A stretch of DNA of 50,845 bases from Actinomycetes bacterium (GTDB lineage: Bacteria > Actinomycetota > Acidimicrobiia > Acidimicrobiales > Palsa-688). The position numbers were made by a program, and so were the translations under genes. The stretch is from positions 1 to 50,845 of the forward strand of contig JAJZIY010000020.1 in NCBI GenBank assembly GCA_021828475.1, given 5' to 3'. Shown in pieces: positions 22,626-32,141 of this stretch. Numbering within the stretch: position 1 is the stretch's first letter; every line of letters starts with the position of its first letter. The notes beneath the pieces are model-generated. The model saw only the letters and a program-made list of their open reading frames with translations, searched no databases and had not been told where the DNA came from.

Positions 22626-23978
22626 ATGCCTTATCACCAGCCCGCCCGGGTGCGGGCGGCGCGACCGGTCCGCCTTGGGAAGGCGCTCGGACCAGCCGCT
22701 GCCACGCTCGTCTCGACCTCGTTGGCCTTGACAGGACTCGGTGCCGCAGGCGCGCCGGCGTTCGCGTCCGGCCCCGTGGTAATCAAGCTGTTCTCCGGCT
22801 CGGGGACGGCCACCTTGAACCAAGCACTCGCAAACGCCTTCAACAAGTCCCAAAAGGGCGTGAAGGTCGTGCTCATGACTGTCCCGGACACGGACTACAA
22901 CACGGCACTGCCCCGTGACCTTCGCACGAGCTCCGGGCCCGACGTGTTCGCCCCCTCGGCCCTCGTCCAAGAGGTGGCGGACGGTGAGGTGCTGAACCTC
23001 GACGGGTACGCTCGCCACTACGGCTGGACCAAGAAGTTCTCGCCCCAGGCCCTGGCTCCGGGCCGGGTCAGTTCCAAGGGGGTGATCGGCCGAGGTCCGC
23101 TCTACGAGGCCGGCGGGCAGGCCGGGGTCGTCACGGGCATCTTCTACAACCGGGCTCTCATGGCCAAGCTCCGCCTCCATGTGCCGAAGACGATCTCCCA
23201 GTTCGCAGCGGAGCTGGCCACGGCCAAGGCGCACGGGGTGACCCCGATCATCTGCTCCAACGAGGACGGGCTCACGGGGCACCTCTTCGACATGCTCCTC
23301 GGCGACTACATGGGGGCAAAGGGCATCGACAACGTAATAGACAACGTCCCGGGGTCGAGCCTCGACACCCCTGATGCCGTAGCGGCCGCCAACCTTCTCG
23401 GAAGCTGGATGTCCAAGGGCTATTTCAACTCTGACGCCAACGCCATCCAGCAGACCCAGTCCTACCAGGAGTTCGGTGCCGGCGACGGCCTGTTCTTCAT
23501 CAGCGGCTCGTGGATAGAGTTCGGTGGCAACTTCCCCAAGACCTTCAGCTACGGCATGATGCCGTTCCCGCCCGTCACTGTCGGTGGCCCCTACGTAGGT
23601 ATGGAGAGCAACGACCTCGCCTTCTCGGTGGCGGCCAAGTCAGCGCACAAGGACCAGGCTGCGCAGTTCGTCAACTGGCTGAGCACTCCCGCCGCGGCAA
23701 GGGTCGTTGTCAAGGTGGGCGGTGGCAACGCATACGGACTGGCGCGCATCGTGCCTCCGGCGCTCGCAGGATCACTTCAAGCCCAGACCGAGAACGTCTA
23801 CCAGCTGGTCCAAAGGGACAACGGCGTGCTCAACTGGCTGCAAAACCAGGGGCCGATAGTCAACTCCGACTTCCCGCCCCAGCTCCAGCTCCTCATGGCC
23901 GGCAAGACCACTGGGGCAGCGATGATCCAGAAGTTCCAGTCCGACGTGGTGGCCGACCGCCAGGCGACATCGTCCTGA
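22626..23978 (+). CDS. Sugar ABC transporter substrate-binding protein (alpha-glucoside operon)
   Basis: This 450-residue family-1 binding protein starts with a twin-basic-poor signal peptide: KALGPAAATLVSTSLALTGL, then a cleavage region GAPAFAS. There is no lipobox cysteine, so anchoring is not by lipidation. SBP-like segments include FNKSQKGVKVVLMTVP, SSGPDVFAPSALVQEV, GIFYNRALMAKL and AAQFVNWLSTPAA. The ATG at 22626 has a GGAAGG site. Downstream permeases and a GH13 enzyme point to an alpha-glucoside or maltodextrin. Confidence 0.9.
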   Translation: MPYHQPARVRAARPVRLGKALGPAAATLVSTSLALTGLGAAGAPAFASGPVVIKLFSGSGTATLNQALANAFNKSQKGVKVVLMTVPDTDYNTALPRDLRTSSGPDVFAPSALVQEVADGEVLNLDGYARHYGWTKKFSPQALAPGRVSSKGVIGRGPLYEAGGQAGVVTGIFYNRALMAKLRLHVPKTISQFAAELATAKAHGVTPIICSNEDGLTGHLFDMLLGDYMGAKGIDNVIDNVPGSSLDTPDAVAAANLLGSWMSKGYFNSDANAIQQTQSYQEFGAGDGLFFISGSWIEFGGNFPKTFSYGMMPFPPVTVGGPYVGMESNDLAFSVAAKSAHKDQAAQFVNWLSTPAAARVVVKVGGGNAYGLARIVPPALAGSLQAQTENVYQLVQRDNGVLNWLQNQGPIVNSDFPPQLQLLMAGKTTGAAMIQKFQSDVVADRQATSS

Positions 23979-24074
23979 GGCGTCGGTCAGCCTGCTTGGC
24001 AGGGTGAGGGGTGGGCCTGTGTGCTCGCTGTCGGAGCCATCGGCCCGCCCCAGCCCGTGAGGGGGATCGAAAAA

Positions 24075-25049
24075 GTGAACGTGGTGACAACGACGTCCAT
24101 TGGTGAAAAGGGCGCGCAACGGGCCCTGCTGGCAGCAGACGCGGCCACACTCGGGCCCGGCCGGCGCCGGAGCAAGCGCTGGCGGCGTTACGCCGGTTGG
24201 CTTTTCGCCCTTCCGGCTCTGCTCTTCTACGGCATCTTCGAGCTGCACCCGATCATCTCAGCCGTCAACTACTCGTTCTACAAGTGGGACGGCATATCGG
24301 CGGTGAAGAAGTGGGTCGGGCTCTCCAACTACGTGGCCGCTCTCACGCAGCCCCAGCAGCTCAGCTCGCTCGTGCACGCCTTCGTGTTCATAATCTTCTT
24401 CACCGTCCTGCCGGTCACGTTCGGCCTCATCGTCGCGTCCGTGATGCGTACCGTGAAACCGGGACCGTACGGCACCGTCACCCGCACCCTGGTCTTCCTG
24501 CCCCAGATCCTCCCCGGCGCTGCAGCAGGGGTCGCATGGAACTGGATGTACTCGAAGGACGGTTTCGTGAACACAGTGCTGCACTGGGTCGGGCTGGGCA
24601 GCCTGGCCCGTGGATGGGTCGGCTCCTTCACCTTTGCTCTGCCGGCGGTGGGCTTCGTGGGCACATGGTTGTCAACAGGCCTCTGCTCGGTGCTGCTCAT
24701 GGCTGGGATCGGGAGCATCAACCCGTCGCTTTACGAGGCGGCCAAGGTCGACGGTGCCGGGATCTGGCACCAGTTCCGCCAGGTGACTCTGCCTGGCCTG
24801 CGCCAGCAGATAGGGGTGTGCGTGACCATAACAGTCATAGCGGCGCTGTCCAGCTTCGACGTCGTCTACCTCATGACCCAGGGCGGCCCCGGCTACTCGA
24901 CCGTCGTGCCCGGCGTGGAGGTCTACAACCTGGCCTTCAACGACTACCAGATCGGCTCGGCTTGCGCCCTGGCTGTGGTGCTGGCCGTCATCGTCATCGC
25001 GGTCGTCGCCCCGCTGCAACGCTTCTTCAGGGGAACGGACAATGGGTAG
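24075..25049 (+). CDS. Sugar ABC transporter permease (MalF/UgpA type)
   Basis: This 324-residue permease has six helices. The conserved EAA loop reads EAAKVDGAGIWHQFRQVTLP, and the segment MTQGGPGYSTVVPGVEVYNL is typical of MalF/UgpA partners. A GTG start at 24075 was chosen because an AGGGGG site lies upstream. It pairs with the next permease, with which it overlaps by 8 bp. Confidence 0.92.
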   Translation: MNVVTTTSIGEKGAQRALLAADAATLGPGRRRSKRWRRYAGWLFALPALLFYGIFELHPIISAVNYSFYKWDGISAVKKWVGLSNYVAALTQPQQLSSLVHAFVFIIFFTVLPVTFGLIVASVMRTVKPGPYGTVTRTLVFLPQILPGAAAGVAWNWMYSKDGFVNTVLHWVGLGSLARGWVGSFTFALPAVGFVGTWLSTGLCSVLLMAGIGSINPSLYEAAKVDGAGIWHQFRQVTLPGLRQQIGVCVTITVIAALSSFDVVYLMTQGGPGYSTVVPGVEVYNLAFNDYQIGSACALAVVLAVIVIAVVAPLQRFFRGTDNG

Positions 25050-25866
25050 GCAGTTTCGCACCAAGGGACCGAGGTACGCACTGCTCGGTGGCATCGCCCT
25101 GTACTCGGTGATCCCGGTGCTCAGCATGTTCTCGGCCGCGCTCATGCCGCAGAACGTCATCCCCGAGGGGCTCAACTTCCCGCTGCACCCGCAGTGGCAC
25201 AACTTCGTCGCCGCTTGGAGCCTCGCCAACATGACGACGCTTCTCAAGTCGAGCGTCCTGCTGGTGCTGGGTGTAGTGCCCATAGCCGTGCTCGTGTCCA
25301 CCCTGGCCGCGTACGCCATTGTCGTGCTCGACATCCCCCTCGGCAGGCTGTTCTACTTCGTGCTGCTGCTCACGCTGGCGTTGCCGTTCGAGATCGTGGT
25401 GATCCCTCTCTACTTCCAGGACCAGTCGATGGGCCTGCTCAATTCGAGGTGGGGCCTGATCCTTCCGCTCATCGGGCTGAACATGCCCTTTGCGGTCTTC
25501 TGGATGCGCTCCTACTTCGTCAACATGCCACCGGAGCTGCACGAGGCCGGGTCGGTCGACGGTGCATCGTCGTTGCAGATGTTCCGCCGCATCCACCTGC
25601 CCCTGGCCCAACCGGCCATCGCCTCCCTGGCCTTGTTGATGTTCCTCTCGACCTGGAACCAGTTCCTGCTCCCTCTGGTCCTGATGGCCAACCCGAACGA
25701 GTGGACGCTGGCCGGGGCGCTGCAGACCTTCCAGAACAAGTACGGGACCAACGAGGTGCTGTTGTGCGCCGGAGCGGTGGAGCTGATGGCTCCCACCATC
25801 CTGGTTTACCTCGTGCTGCAACGCCATTTCGTCAAGGCCCTCATCCAGGGCGCGGTCAAGGGCTGA
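25042..25866 (+). CDS. Sugar ABC transporter permease (MalG/UgpE type)
   Basis: This 274-residue protein has six helices, with the EAA loop HEAGSVDGASSLQMFRRIHL then PLAQPAIASLAL. Its ATG lies inside the end of the first permease gene and its stop is 5 bp before the GH13 start, so expression is tightly coupled. No ATPase gene follows. A shared MsiK-like ATPase elsewhere is needed. Confidence 0.92.
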   Translation: MGRQFRTKGPRYALLGGIALYSVIPVLSMFSAALMPQNVIPEGLNFPLHPQWHNFVAAWSLANMTTLLKSSVLLVLGVVPIAVLVSTLAAYAIVVLDIPLGRLFYFVLLLTLALPFEIVVIPLYFQDQSMGLLNSRWGLILPLIGLNMPFAVFWMRSYFVNMPPELHEAGSVDGASSLQMFRRIHLPLAQPAIASLALLMFLSTWNQFLLPLVLMANPNEWTLAGALQTFQNKYGTNEVLLCAGAVELMAPTILVYLVLQRHFVKALIQGAVKG

Positions 25867-25871
25867 AGGCG

Positions 25872-27575
25872 GTGGGGGACCGGTGGTGGGAAGACGCCGT
25901 GATATACCAGGTGTACCTGCGCAGTTTTGCCGACGGTAACGGTGACGGCTACGGGGACATCCCCGGCCTGCGTTCACGGCTCGGCTACTTACGCAGCCTC
26001 GGTGTGGACGCCGTCTGGGTGAGCCCGTGGTACCCCTCCCCGATGCGTGACGGGGGCTACGACGTTGCTGACTACCAGGACATAGACCCGTTGTTCGGGT
26101 CGCTGGAGGACGCAGCGGCCCTCTTCGAGGACGCACACCGCATTGGCCTGCGGGTGCTGATCGACGTGGTGCCAAACCACACGTCAGACCAGCACCCCTG
26201 GTTCCTCGCCGCTTTGAGCTCGGCGGAGGGGGCACCGGCCCGTGAGCGCTACTACTTCCGTGATGGCAGGGGGCCGGACGGTTCCCTGCCTCCCAACGAC
26301 TGGCCGAGCGCCTTCGGTGGCCCGGCATGGTCCCGTACCACCCGTCCCGACGGCAGCCCGGGCCAGTGGTACCTGCACCTGTTCGCACCCGAGCAGCCGG
26401 ACCTCAACTGGGGCTGCGGGGAAGTCCAGCACGACTTCGAAAAGGTGATGCGCTTCTGGTACGACCTCGGGGCGGACGGCTGCCGCGTCGACGCCGTCCC
26501 GGCCATGGGCAAGGACTCCACGCTGCCCGACGCAGGCATCGCAGCCAGCGACGTCTTCTCGCCGAGCGGTTGGCCGGAGACGCCGCTGTGGGACGGTGAG
26601 AGCGTCCACGGGGTCCTGCGGTCGTGGCGGGCGGTGGCGGCATCGTACAGTCCTGAGAAGTTCCTGGTAGGGGAGGTGATCGTCAACGGCCCGGCCCGCC
26701 TGGCACGCTACCTGCGAGACGACGAGCTGCACTCCGTCCTCGGCTTCGAGCTGTCGCGCGCCCCGTGGTCCGCCGAGGCCTTCCGGGCCTGCATAGGGCC
26801 CACGCTCGACGGCCCCTGGCCGGGGCGGGCACGGCCCACGTGGTTCCTTTCCAGCCACGACGAGGTCCGCGCCGTGACCCGCTACGCCCAGGCCCGGGCC
26901 CAGGCCCAGGCCCAGGCCCAGGCCCAGGCCCAGGCCCAGGCCCGTGACCGTCGGCCCGGGGGGACGGGGCAAGCGCAGCTGGCAGCCGGCACGGCGCGCG
27001 CCAGGGCCGCCCTGCTGGTCATGCTGGCGCTGCCTGGGGCCGCTTGCATCTACCAGGGCGAGGAGCTCGGGTTGTGGCAGGTCGAGGATCTGCCGTTGGA
27101 GCTCCTCGAAGACCCGATCGTTGCCCGCACTGGCGACCCTTCGAAGGGTAGGGACGGCTGCAGGGTGCCTGTCCCCTGGGCGGGCGGTGCTCCACCCTTC
27201 GCCTTCACCCCGGGCCCCTCGTCTTGGCTGCCTCAGCCCCGGTCATGGGCCGACCTGACGGTCGACCACCAGCAACGCTCCGCCGGCTCGACTCTGCGAC
27301 TGGTGACGAGGGCCCTCGAGTTGCGGCGCGAGACAGCGGGGCTCCTGACCGACCGGTTCGAGTGGCGCGAGCCGGGGGACGGGGCCCTGGCGTTCGAGCG
27401 GGGCGCCGGCTTCAGCTGCGTGGCCAATTTCGATGGCGGCCCGCTCGACCTGCCGCCCGGTACGGATGTCGTCCTCGCCAGCGGGCCGCTCGCCGGTGAC
27501 GGGCGGCTCCCCGCCGGTACCGCCGCCTGGTTGACGGTCTCCGTGCCCCTCCGAGGCCGGAGGCCCGGGTCCTGA
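25872..27575 (+). CDS. GH13 alpha-glucosidase / oligo-1,6-glucosidase
   Basis: This 567-residue GH13 enzyme opens with WWEDAVIYQVYLRSFADGNG. Family regions present are DVVPNHTSDQHPW (region I), DGCRVDAVPAM with the nucleophile Asp, FLVGEVI with the acid/base Glu, and SSHDEVR with the third Asp, so the enzyme should be active. There is no signal peptide; it acts in the cytoplasm on imported alpha-glucosides. The GTG at 25872 follows the permease stop by 5 bp. An (AQ)n run, encoded by a hexanucleotide repeat, sits just after the third catalytic residue. Confidence 0.92.
   Translation: MGDRWWEDAVIYQVYLRSFADGNGDGYGDIPGLRSRLGYLRSLGVDAVWVSPWYPSPMRDGGYDVADYQDIDPLFGSLEDAAALFEDAHRIGLRVLIDVVPNHTSDQHPWFLAALSSAEGAPARERYYFRDGRGPDGSLPPNDWPSAFGGPAWSRTTRPDGSPGQWYLHLFAPEQPDLNWGCGEVQHDFEKVMRFWYDLGADGCRVDAVPAMGKDSTLPDAGIAASDVFSPSGWPETPLWDGESVHGVLRSWRAVAASYSPEKFLVGEVIVNGPARLARYLRDDELHSVLGFELSRAPWSAEAFRACIGPTLDGPWPGRARPTWFLSSHDEVRAVTRYAQARAQAQAQAQAQAQAQARDRRPGGTGQAQLAAGTARARAALLVMLALPGAACIYQGEELGLWQVEDLPLELLEDPIVARTGDPSKGRDGCRVPVPWAGGAPPFAFTPGPSSWLPQPRSWADLTVDHQQRSAGSTLRLVTRALELRRETAGLLTDRFEWREPGDGALAFERGAGFSCVANFDGGPLDLPPGTDVVLASGPLAGDGRLPAGTAAWLTVSVPLRGRRPGS
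26886..26939 (+). repeat. Hexanucleotide repeat (GCCCAG)n inside the GH13 gene
   Basis: Nine 6-bp units lie in tandem: one GCCCAG, one GCCCGG variant and seven perfect GCCCAG. They encode an Ala-Gln/Arg dipeptide run. Slippage changes the loop length two residues at a time and keeps the frame. Confidence 0.92.
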
Positions 27576-27729
27576 AGGTCCTGTAACGCCGGCACGGTGC
27601 CCCGGGGAAGCCACTTGGCTGTCAGCGGCCAGGCAGTGCTCTTCGGCGGGTGGGCCTGACCAAGCCACGTCTGGGAGGTCGACTGGGCCACCGCCTTGCG
27701 CCCCTGGGCCACGGTGCTACGGTCTGGCC

Positions 27730-29451
27730 GTGCCCGGCGTCGATGCCCGCTTGCGCCGGGAAGCGCTCGTCGACCTGAGGAGGGCGAGGCGCCGCCGTCG
27801 CACCGCCGACATGGACGTCATGGAAGCCTTGTACCGGGCCTACGTCTCAGCGCTGGTGGGAGGTGCGGCGCTGTGGTGGCTGGTGGGCGAGCTCGGTGGC
27901 GGGAGGTTGGCTGCCGCTGAGCTGGCGAGAGTTGCCGCAAACGGGCCGCAGGTGGTGGGTGCGGTCTTCGCTCTGGCATTGGCGATCGGGCTGCGTTCGG
28001 GGGGTCGCGGAGGCCCCCTGGTCGTGGAGGCGGCCGACGTGCGGCACGTGCTCCTCGCGCCCGTGGCCCGAGGGACGGCCCTGCGAGGGCCGGCGCTGCG
28101 GATGCTTCGCTTCGGCGGCGCCTGCGGTGCCCTGGTCGGTGCGGTGGCGTCCGTCCTCGCCTATCGGCGCCTGGGCGGCCAGTGGCCCGCCTGGGCCGCC
28201 ACCGGCGCGGTGGCGGGTGCTCTTGTCGTCACCGGCGCCCTGGGGGCGGCCATGATCGCCTCCGGCGCCCGCCTCGGGCGGGTGGTCTCCGGGGCGCTCG
28301 CCCTCGCCTGCCTGGCCTGGGCCGGTACCGACCTGGCCACAGCCAGGGCCACCTCACCGTTCAGCCTGCTCGGGGAGCTCGCTCTCTGGCCGTTGCACTG
28401 GAGGCCGGCTGGCCTTGTGGGTGGTGCTGTGGCTCTCGGTCTGGCGGTGGCCGGGCCTGCGCTCGTCGGGCGCACTTCGGTGGAGGCGTCGGAGAGGCGC
28501 GCCAGCTTGGCGGGCCAGCTCCGTTTCGCGGCCACGGTGCGGGACATGCGGACGGTCGTCGTGCTGCGCAGGCAGCTCTCCCAGGACAGGCCCCGCTCGC
28601 GCCCATGGGCCGGTCTCCGCGCTCCGATGGCGCGCCGTCCAGGTGGGGGAGGCCTCCAGGGCCACCGCCCGGGCCGCCCCGCCCTCGTGCAGGCCTCGAG
28701 CCAGGCCGGCGCGCCCTGGAGGCGGGGCTGGCACGGCTATCTACGCTTCCCGGCCGTGCGCCTGGGCCGTCTCGTGCTGCTGGGTGCCGGAGCGGGAGCA
28801 GCCGCCTTCGGGGCCTGGAGGGGGACAACGGCGCTCGTGTTCGTCGCCGGCCTGGCGCTCTACGTCGCCGGGCTGGACGTGGCGGAGCCCATGGCGCAGG
28901 CTGTCGACCACCCCACCCTCATGGAGGGGTACCCCCGGCCCCGTGGAGCGGTGCTCGCAGGCCTCTTCTGGCCGGCGGCGGTAGCGATGCTGCCGGTAAC
29001 GGCGGCGGGGGCTGTGACGGCGGCGGCTTTGGCCGGCGGGGGCGCCGGAGCGGTGGCCACCGCCGCCGTCGTCTGGGTGCCGGCCTCGCTTGCCGGCCTT
29101 GCCGGGGCTGTCGTCAGCACCGTTCAGGGTCCGCCGCCGCTGCTGGCCGAGAGCAACATGCTGATGCCGCCGGAAGCCGTGGGGGCGCGGGTGGCGGTGA
29201 GGACGCTCTGGCCGCCCCTTGTCTCGACCGTCGGCGTGCTGCCCGTCTTCGCTGCCCGCGGGGACAGGGGCGCGGCCGGGGCAGCCGGTGCCGGGGTGGG
29301 CGTCCTGGTGCTGGTGGCGCTGGTCGTCGTGTGGGCTCGCTACCACGACCCCATCCACGAGGCACTGAAACAGGCTCTCAGCTCTCCTGGTGCCGGCGCG
29401 CGGGGCGCAGCCGGCTCCGCCGCCGGCACGGGCCGCGGCGCCGGCACGTAA
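27730..29451 (+). CDS. ABC exporter membrane protein, large ABC-2-like
   Basis: This 573-residue, Ala/Gly-rich protein has about 12 hydrophobic segments in two blocks separated by a basic loop (residues about 265-340; RDMRTVVVLRRQLSQDRPRS). The same loop architecture occurs in actinobacterial exporter permeases encoded next to a lone ABC ATPase. The GTG start has no ribosome site. A TACGGT at 27717-27722, 7 bases before it, could be a -10 box of a leaderless transcript. The substrate is unknown. Confidence 0.8.
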   Translation: MPGVDARLRREALVDLRRARRRRRTADMDVMEALYRAYVSALVGGAALWWLVGELGGGRLAAAELARVAANGPQVVGAVFALALAIGLRSGGRGGPLVVEAADVRHVLLAPVARGTALRGPALRMLRFGGACGALVGAVASVLAYRRLGGQWPAWAATGAVAGALVVTGALGAAMIASGARLGRVVSGALALACLAWAGTDLATARATSPFSLLGELALWPLHWRPAGLVGGAVALGLAVAGPALVGRTSVEASERRASLAGQLRFAATVRDMRTVVVLRRQLSQDRPRSRPWAGLRAPMARRPGGGGLQGHRPGRPALVQASSQAGAPWRRGWHGYLRFPAVRLGRLVLLGAGAGAAAFGAWRGTTALVFVAGLALYVAGLDVAEPMAQAVDHPTLMEGYPRPRGAVLAGLFWPAAVAMLPVTAAGAVTAAALAGGGAGAVATAAVVWVPASLAGLAGAVVSTVQGPPPLLAESNMLMPPEAVGARVAVRTLWPPLVSTVGVLPVFAARGDRGAAGAAGAGVGVLVLVALVVVWARYHDPIHEALKQALSSPGAGARGAAGSAAGTGRGAGT

Positions 29452-29462
29452 GGTCGGTGCGG

Positions 29463-30152
29463 ATGACGGCTCCAGACAACGCCCCGGCCCTGAGGACCGA
29501 GGGGCTCACCAAGTCCTACGGCGAGCTGGTCGCCCTGGAGCCGCTCGACTTCGAGATGCCTGCCGGGCAGTGCCTGGCCCTGGTCGGGCACAACGGTTCG
29601 GGCAAGAGCACCTTGCTCAAGATGGTGGCCGGTTTGCTGGAGCCGAGCGGCGGCACGGTGGAGGTCGGCGGCGAGCCGGCGGGCTCGCTCTGGGCCCGGG
29701 CGCAGCTCTCCTACCTTCCCGACGAGCCTGTCCTCTACGACGATCTTTCAGTCAACGAGCACATCGAGTACACCTGCCGGCTTCACAGCGCCGAGGACTG
29801 GGAGGACCGCGCCGCGTACCTCGTCGACTGCTTCGGGCTCTCCGCCCGTGCCGACGAGCTGCCGGCCCGGTTCTCGCGGGGGCTGCGCCAGAAGACGGCG
29901 ATCGTGCTGGCCCTGGTGCGGCCCTTGGCGGTGCTGGTCGTCGACGAGCCGTTCATCGGGCTGGACCCTCCGGGCCGGGAAGCCTTCGAGACCCTGTTGG
30001 AGGAGACGGCGACCGACGGCGTGAGCATCGTCGTGGCCACGCACCAGCTTGACTACGCGGCCAGGACGGACCGCTGTGTGGCCCTGCGGGACGGAGCGGT
30101 GGTCTACGACGGGCCGCCAGGGGAGGTCGCGCTGCCCTCACTGGTCGGTTGA
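29463..30152 (+). CDS. ABC transporter ATP-binding protein (exporter type)
   Basis: This 229-residue ATPase has Walker A GHNGSGKST, Walker B VLVVDEPFIGLD and H-loop ATHQLDYA. The signature is FSRGLRQKTA, where the usual SGG is SRG, a variant common in CcmA/YxlF-type exporter ATPases. It starts 11 bp after the membrane gene and ends 18 bp from the convergent dehydratase gene. The C-terminus lacks the TOBE domain of sugar importers, so it is unlikely to serve the three sugar systems. Confidence 0.92.
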   Translation: MTAPDNAPALRTEGLTKSYGELVALEPLDFEMPAGQCLALVGHNGSGKSTLLKMVAGLLEPSGGTVEVGGEPAGSLWARAQLSYLPDEPVLYDDLSVNEHIEYTCRLHSAEDWEDRAAYLVDCFGLSARADELPARFSRGLRQKTAIVLALVRPLAVLVVDEPFIGLDPPGREAFETLLEETATDGVSIVVATHQLDYAARTDRCVALRDGAVVYDGPPGEVALPSLVG

Positions 30153-30170
30153 GGCAGGGAGCAGGTCGCT

Positions 30171-31889
30171 TCAGTGCGACTCGCGCCTGACTGCCGAGCC
30201 GCTGCCGCCGACAAGGAAGTCCAGGTCGGCACCGGTGTCGGCGCCCTGGACATGGTCCACGTAGAGCCGCTCCCAGCCTCGGAGCGGTTTGGCGAAACCG
30301 TCGAGGGCCGCCTGGCTCGGCCGGCGTGCGGCGAGCTCGTCGGGTGGCACTTCCAGGTCGATCCTGCGGGCCTGCACGTCCAGGGAGATCCAGTCGCCCG
30401 TCCGCACCAGGGCGAGTGGCCCTCCGCTGGCTGCCTCCGGGGTCACGTGGAGGACGACGGTGCCGTAAGCGGTCCCGCTCATCCTGCCGTCGCAGATGCG
30501 CACCATGTCCCGGGCGCCTTTTTCGAGGACCTTCTTGGGCAGGGGCATGTTGGACACCTCCGGCATCCCGGGGTAGCCCTTGGGGCCGCAGCCGCGCAGC
30601 ACCATGACGCTGTCCTCGTCTATGTCGAGGTCGGGGTCGTCGACCCGGGCGTGGAAGTCCTCGATGGAGTCGAACACCACTGCCCGCCCCCGGTGCTTCA
30701 AGAGGTGCGGTGAAGCCGCCGCGGGCTTGATGATGGCGCCACCGGGTGCCAGGCTGCCTCGGAGCACCTTGATACCTGCGTGCGGCTGTAACGGTTCGCC
30801 GATCGGGTGGATGACGTCGCTGTCCCAGATGCGGGCCCCGTCCAGGTGCTCGACGAGGGGTCGGCCGGTGACGGTGAGCGCCTCGGGGTCGAGCAGGTGC
30901 CGCACCTCACGCAGAACGGCGAGAAACCCGCCGGCCCGCTGGAAGTCGTCCATCAGGTACCGCCCTGCCGGGCGGAGGTTGACCAGCAGCGGGACCTCGG
31001 CCCCTATGCGGTCGAAGTCATCGAGGGTGACTTCGATGCCGAGCCTCCCTGCGATGGCCAGGAGGTGCACCACGGCGTTGGTAGACCCGCCGATGGCGGA
31101 GAGGGCGACGATCGCGTTGTGGAACGACCCGCGGGCGAGGAACGTGCTCGGGCGGCGGTCCTCGGCTACCAGTTGCACCGCCAGCCGACCGGAGGCGTGC
31201 GCGGCTTTGAGGAGGCGGCTGTCGGGTGCAGGAGTGCCGGCGAGGCCGGGGATGACCGTCCCGAGCGCCTCGGCGACCAGGGCCATGGTCGAAGCGGTGC
31301 CCATGGTGTTGCAGTGCCCGTGGGAGCGTATGGTCGCCTGCTCCGACTCGAGGAACTGCTGCTGGGCCAGAGTGCCTGCCCTCACCTCCTCGCTGAGCCT
31401 CCAGACGTCCGTACCACAGCCGAGCGCTTCGCCCTGGAAGTGCCCGGTGAGCATCGGCCCGCCGGGCACGACGACGGCCGGCAGGTCGACGCTGCACGCG
31501 GCCATGAGCAGCGACGGGATCGTCTTGTCGCAGCCGCCGAGGAGCACCAGCCCGTCGATCGGGTTGGCCCGGAACATCTCCTCCATTGCCATGGCCGCCA
31601 TGTTGCGCCAGAGCATGGCGGTCGGGCGGACCTGGGTCTCGCCGAGGGAGACCACGGGCAGCTCGAGCGGTGTGCCGCCGGCCTCGTGCACGCCGTCCCT
31701 GACGGACCGGGCGACCTCGCTCAGGTGGGAGTTGCACGGAGTGAGGTCCGAGGCGGTGTTGGCGATGGCGATCTGGGGTCGCCCGGCGAAGGTGCTGTCC
31801 GGCGCGCCCCGGCGCATGAACGAACGGTGGATGTAGGCGTTGCGGTCGTCGCCGGCGTACCACCCGGCGCTGCGGAGCTCCTGGGCCAT
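30171..31889 (-). CDS. IlvD/Edd-family sugar-acid dehydratase
   Basis: This 572-residue protein has the Fe-S/Mg dehydratase ligands PCNSHL, LLGGCDKTIPSLLMAA and GHCNTMGTAST, and the C-terminal ICDGRMSGTAYGTVVLHV. The N-terminus (RSAGWY...DRNAYIHRSFMRR) resembles L-arabonate/D-xylonate-type dehydratases more than branched-chain IlvD. It would convert an aldonate to a 2-keto-3-deoxy acid. The ATG at 31889 was preferred over 31916 because a GGAGAG site lies 6 bases before it. It is the last gene of operon (b), separated by 252 bp from PhyH. Confidence 0.88.
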   Translation of the reverse strand: MAQELRSAGWYAGDDRNAYIHRSFMRRGAPDSTFAGRPQIAIANTASDLTPCNSHLSEVARSVRDGVHEAGGTPLELPVVSLGETQVRPTAMLWRNMAAMAMEEMFRANPIDGLVLLGGCDKTIPSLLMAACSVDLPAVVVPGGPMLTGHFQGEALGCGTDVWRLSEEVRAGTLAQQQFLESEQATIRSHGHCNTMGTASTMALVAEALGTVIPGLAGTPAPDSRLLKAAHASGRLAVQLVAEDRRPSTFLARGSFHNAIVALSAIGGSTNAVVHLLAIAGRLGIEVTLDDFDRIGAEVPLLVNLRPAGRYLMDDFQRAGGFLAVLREVRHLLDPEALTVTGRPLVEHLDGARIWDSDVIHPIGEPLQPHAGIKVLRGSLAPGGAIIKPAAASPHLLKHRGRAVVFDSIEDFHARVDDPDLDIDEDSVMVLRGCGPKGYPGMPEVSNMPLPKKVLEKGARDMVRICDGRMSGTAYGTVVLHVTPEAASGGPLALVRTGDWISLDVQARRIDLEVPPDELAARRPSQAALDGFAKPLRGWERLYVDHVQGADTGADLDFLVGGSGSAVRRESH

Positions 31890-32141
31890 TGCTCTCCGAT
31901 CTTCGCCTAGCGTCATGTTGCTGAAGACGTGGTCACCATAGACGACGCCGGTCCCCACGACCAGGTCCCGGTGGCTACGCAAAGGGTGTCGAACGTCGAG
32001 CGCAGCGTCGGGGAGCCCCGGAGCCGCACGGGCGGAGAGCCGAGCCGCTGCAGCTCGCCCGCAACCTCCGGGCTGGTGTCGGAGTGGCATGACCGCGCCC
32101 GGGCACGGTCCGTCAGCCCGTAGCCAATGCCCGCCCCTGTC

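Noticed and set aside
29463-30152. This ATPase as the missing partner of the sugar importers
   Set aside because: It is short, lacks a TOBE domain and is paired with an exporter-like membrane gene 11 bp upstream.
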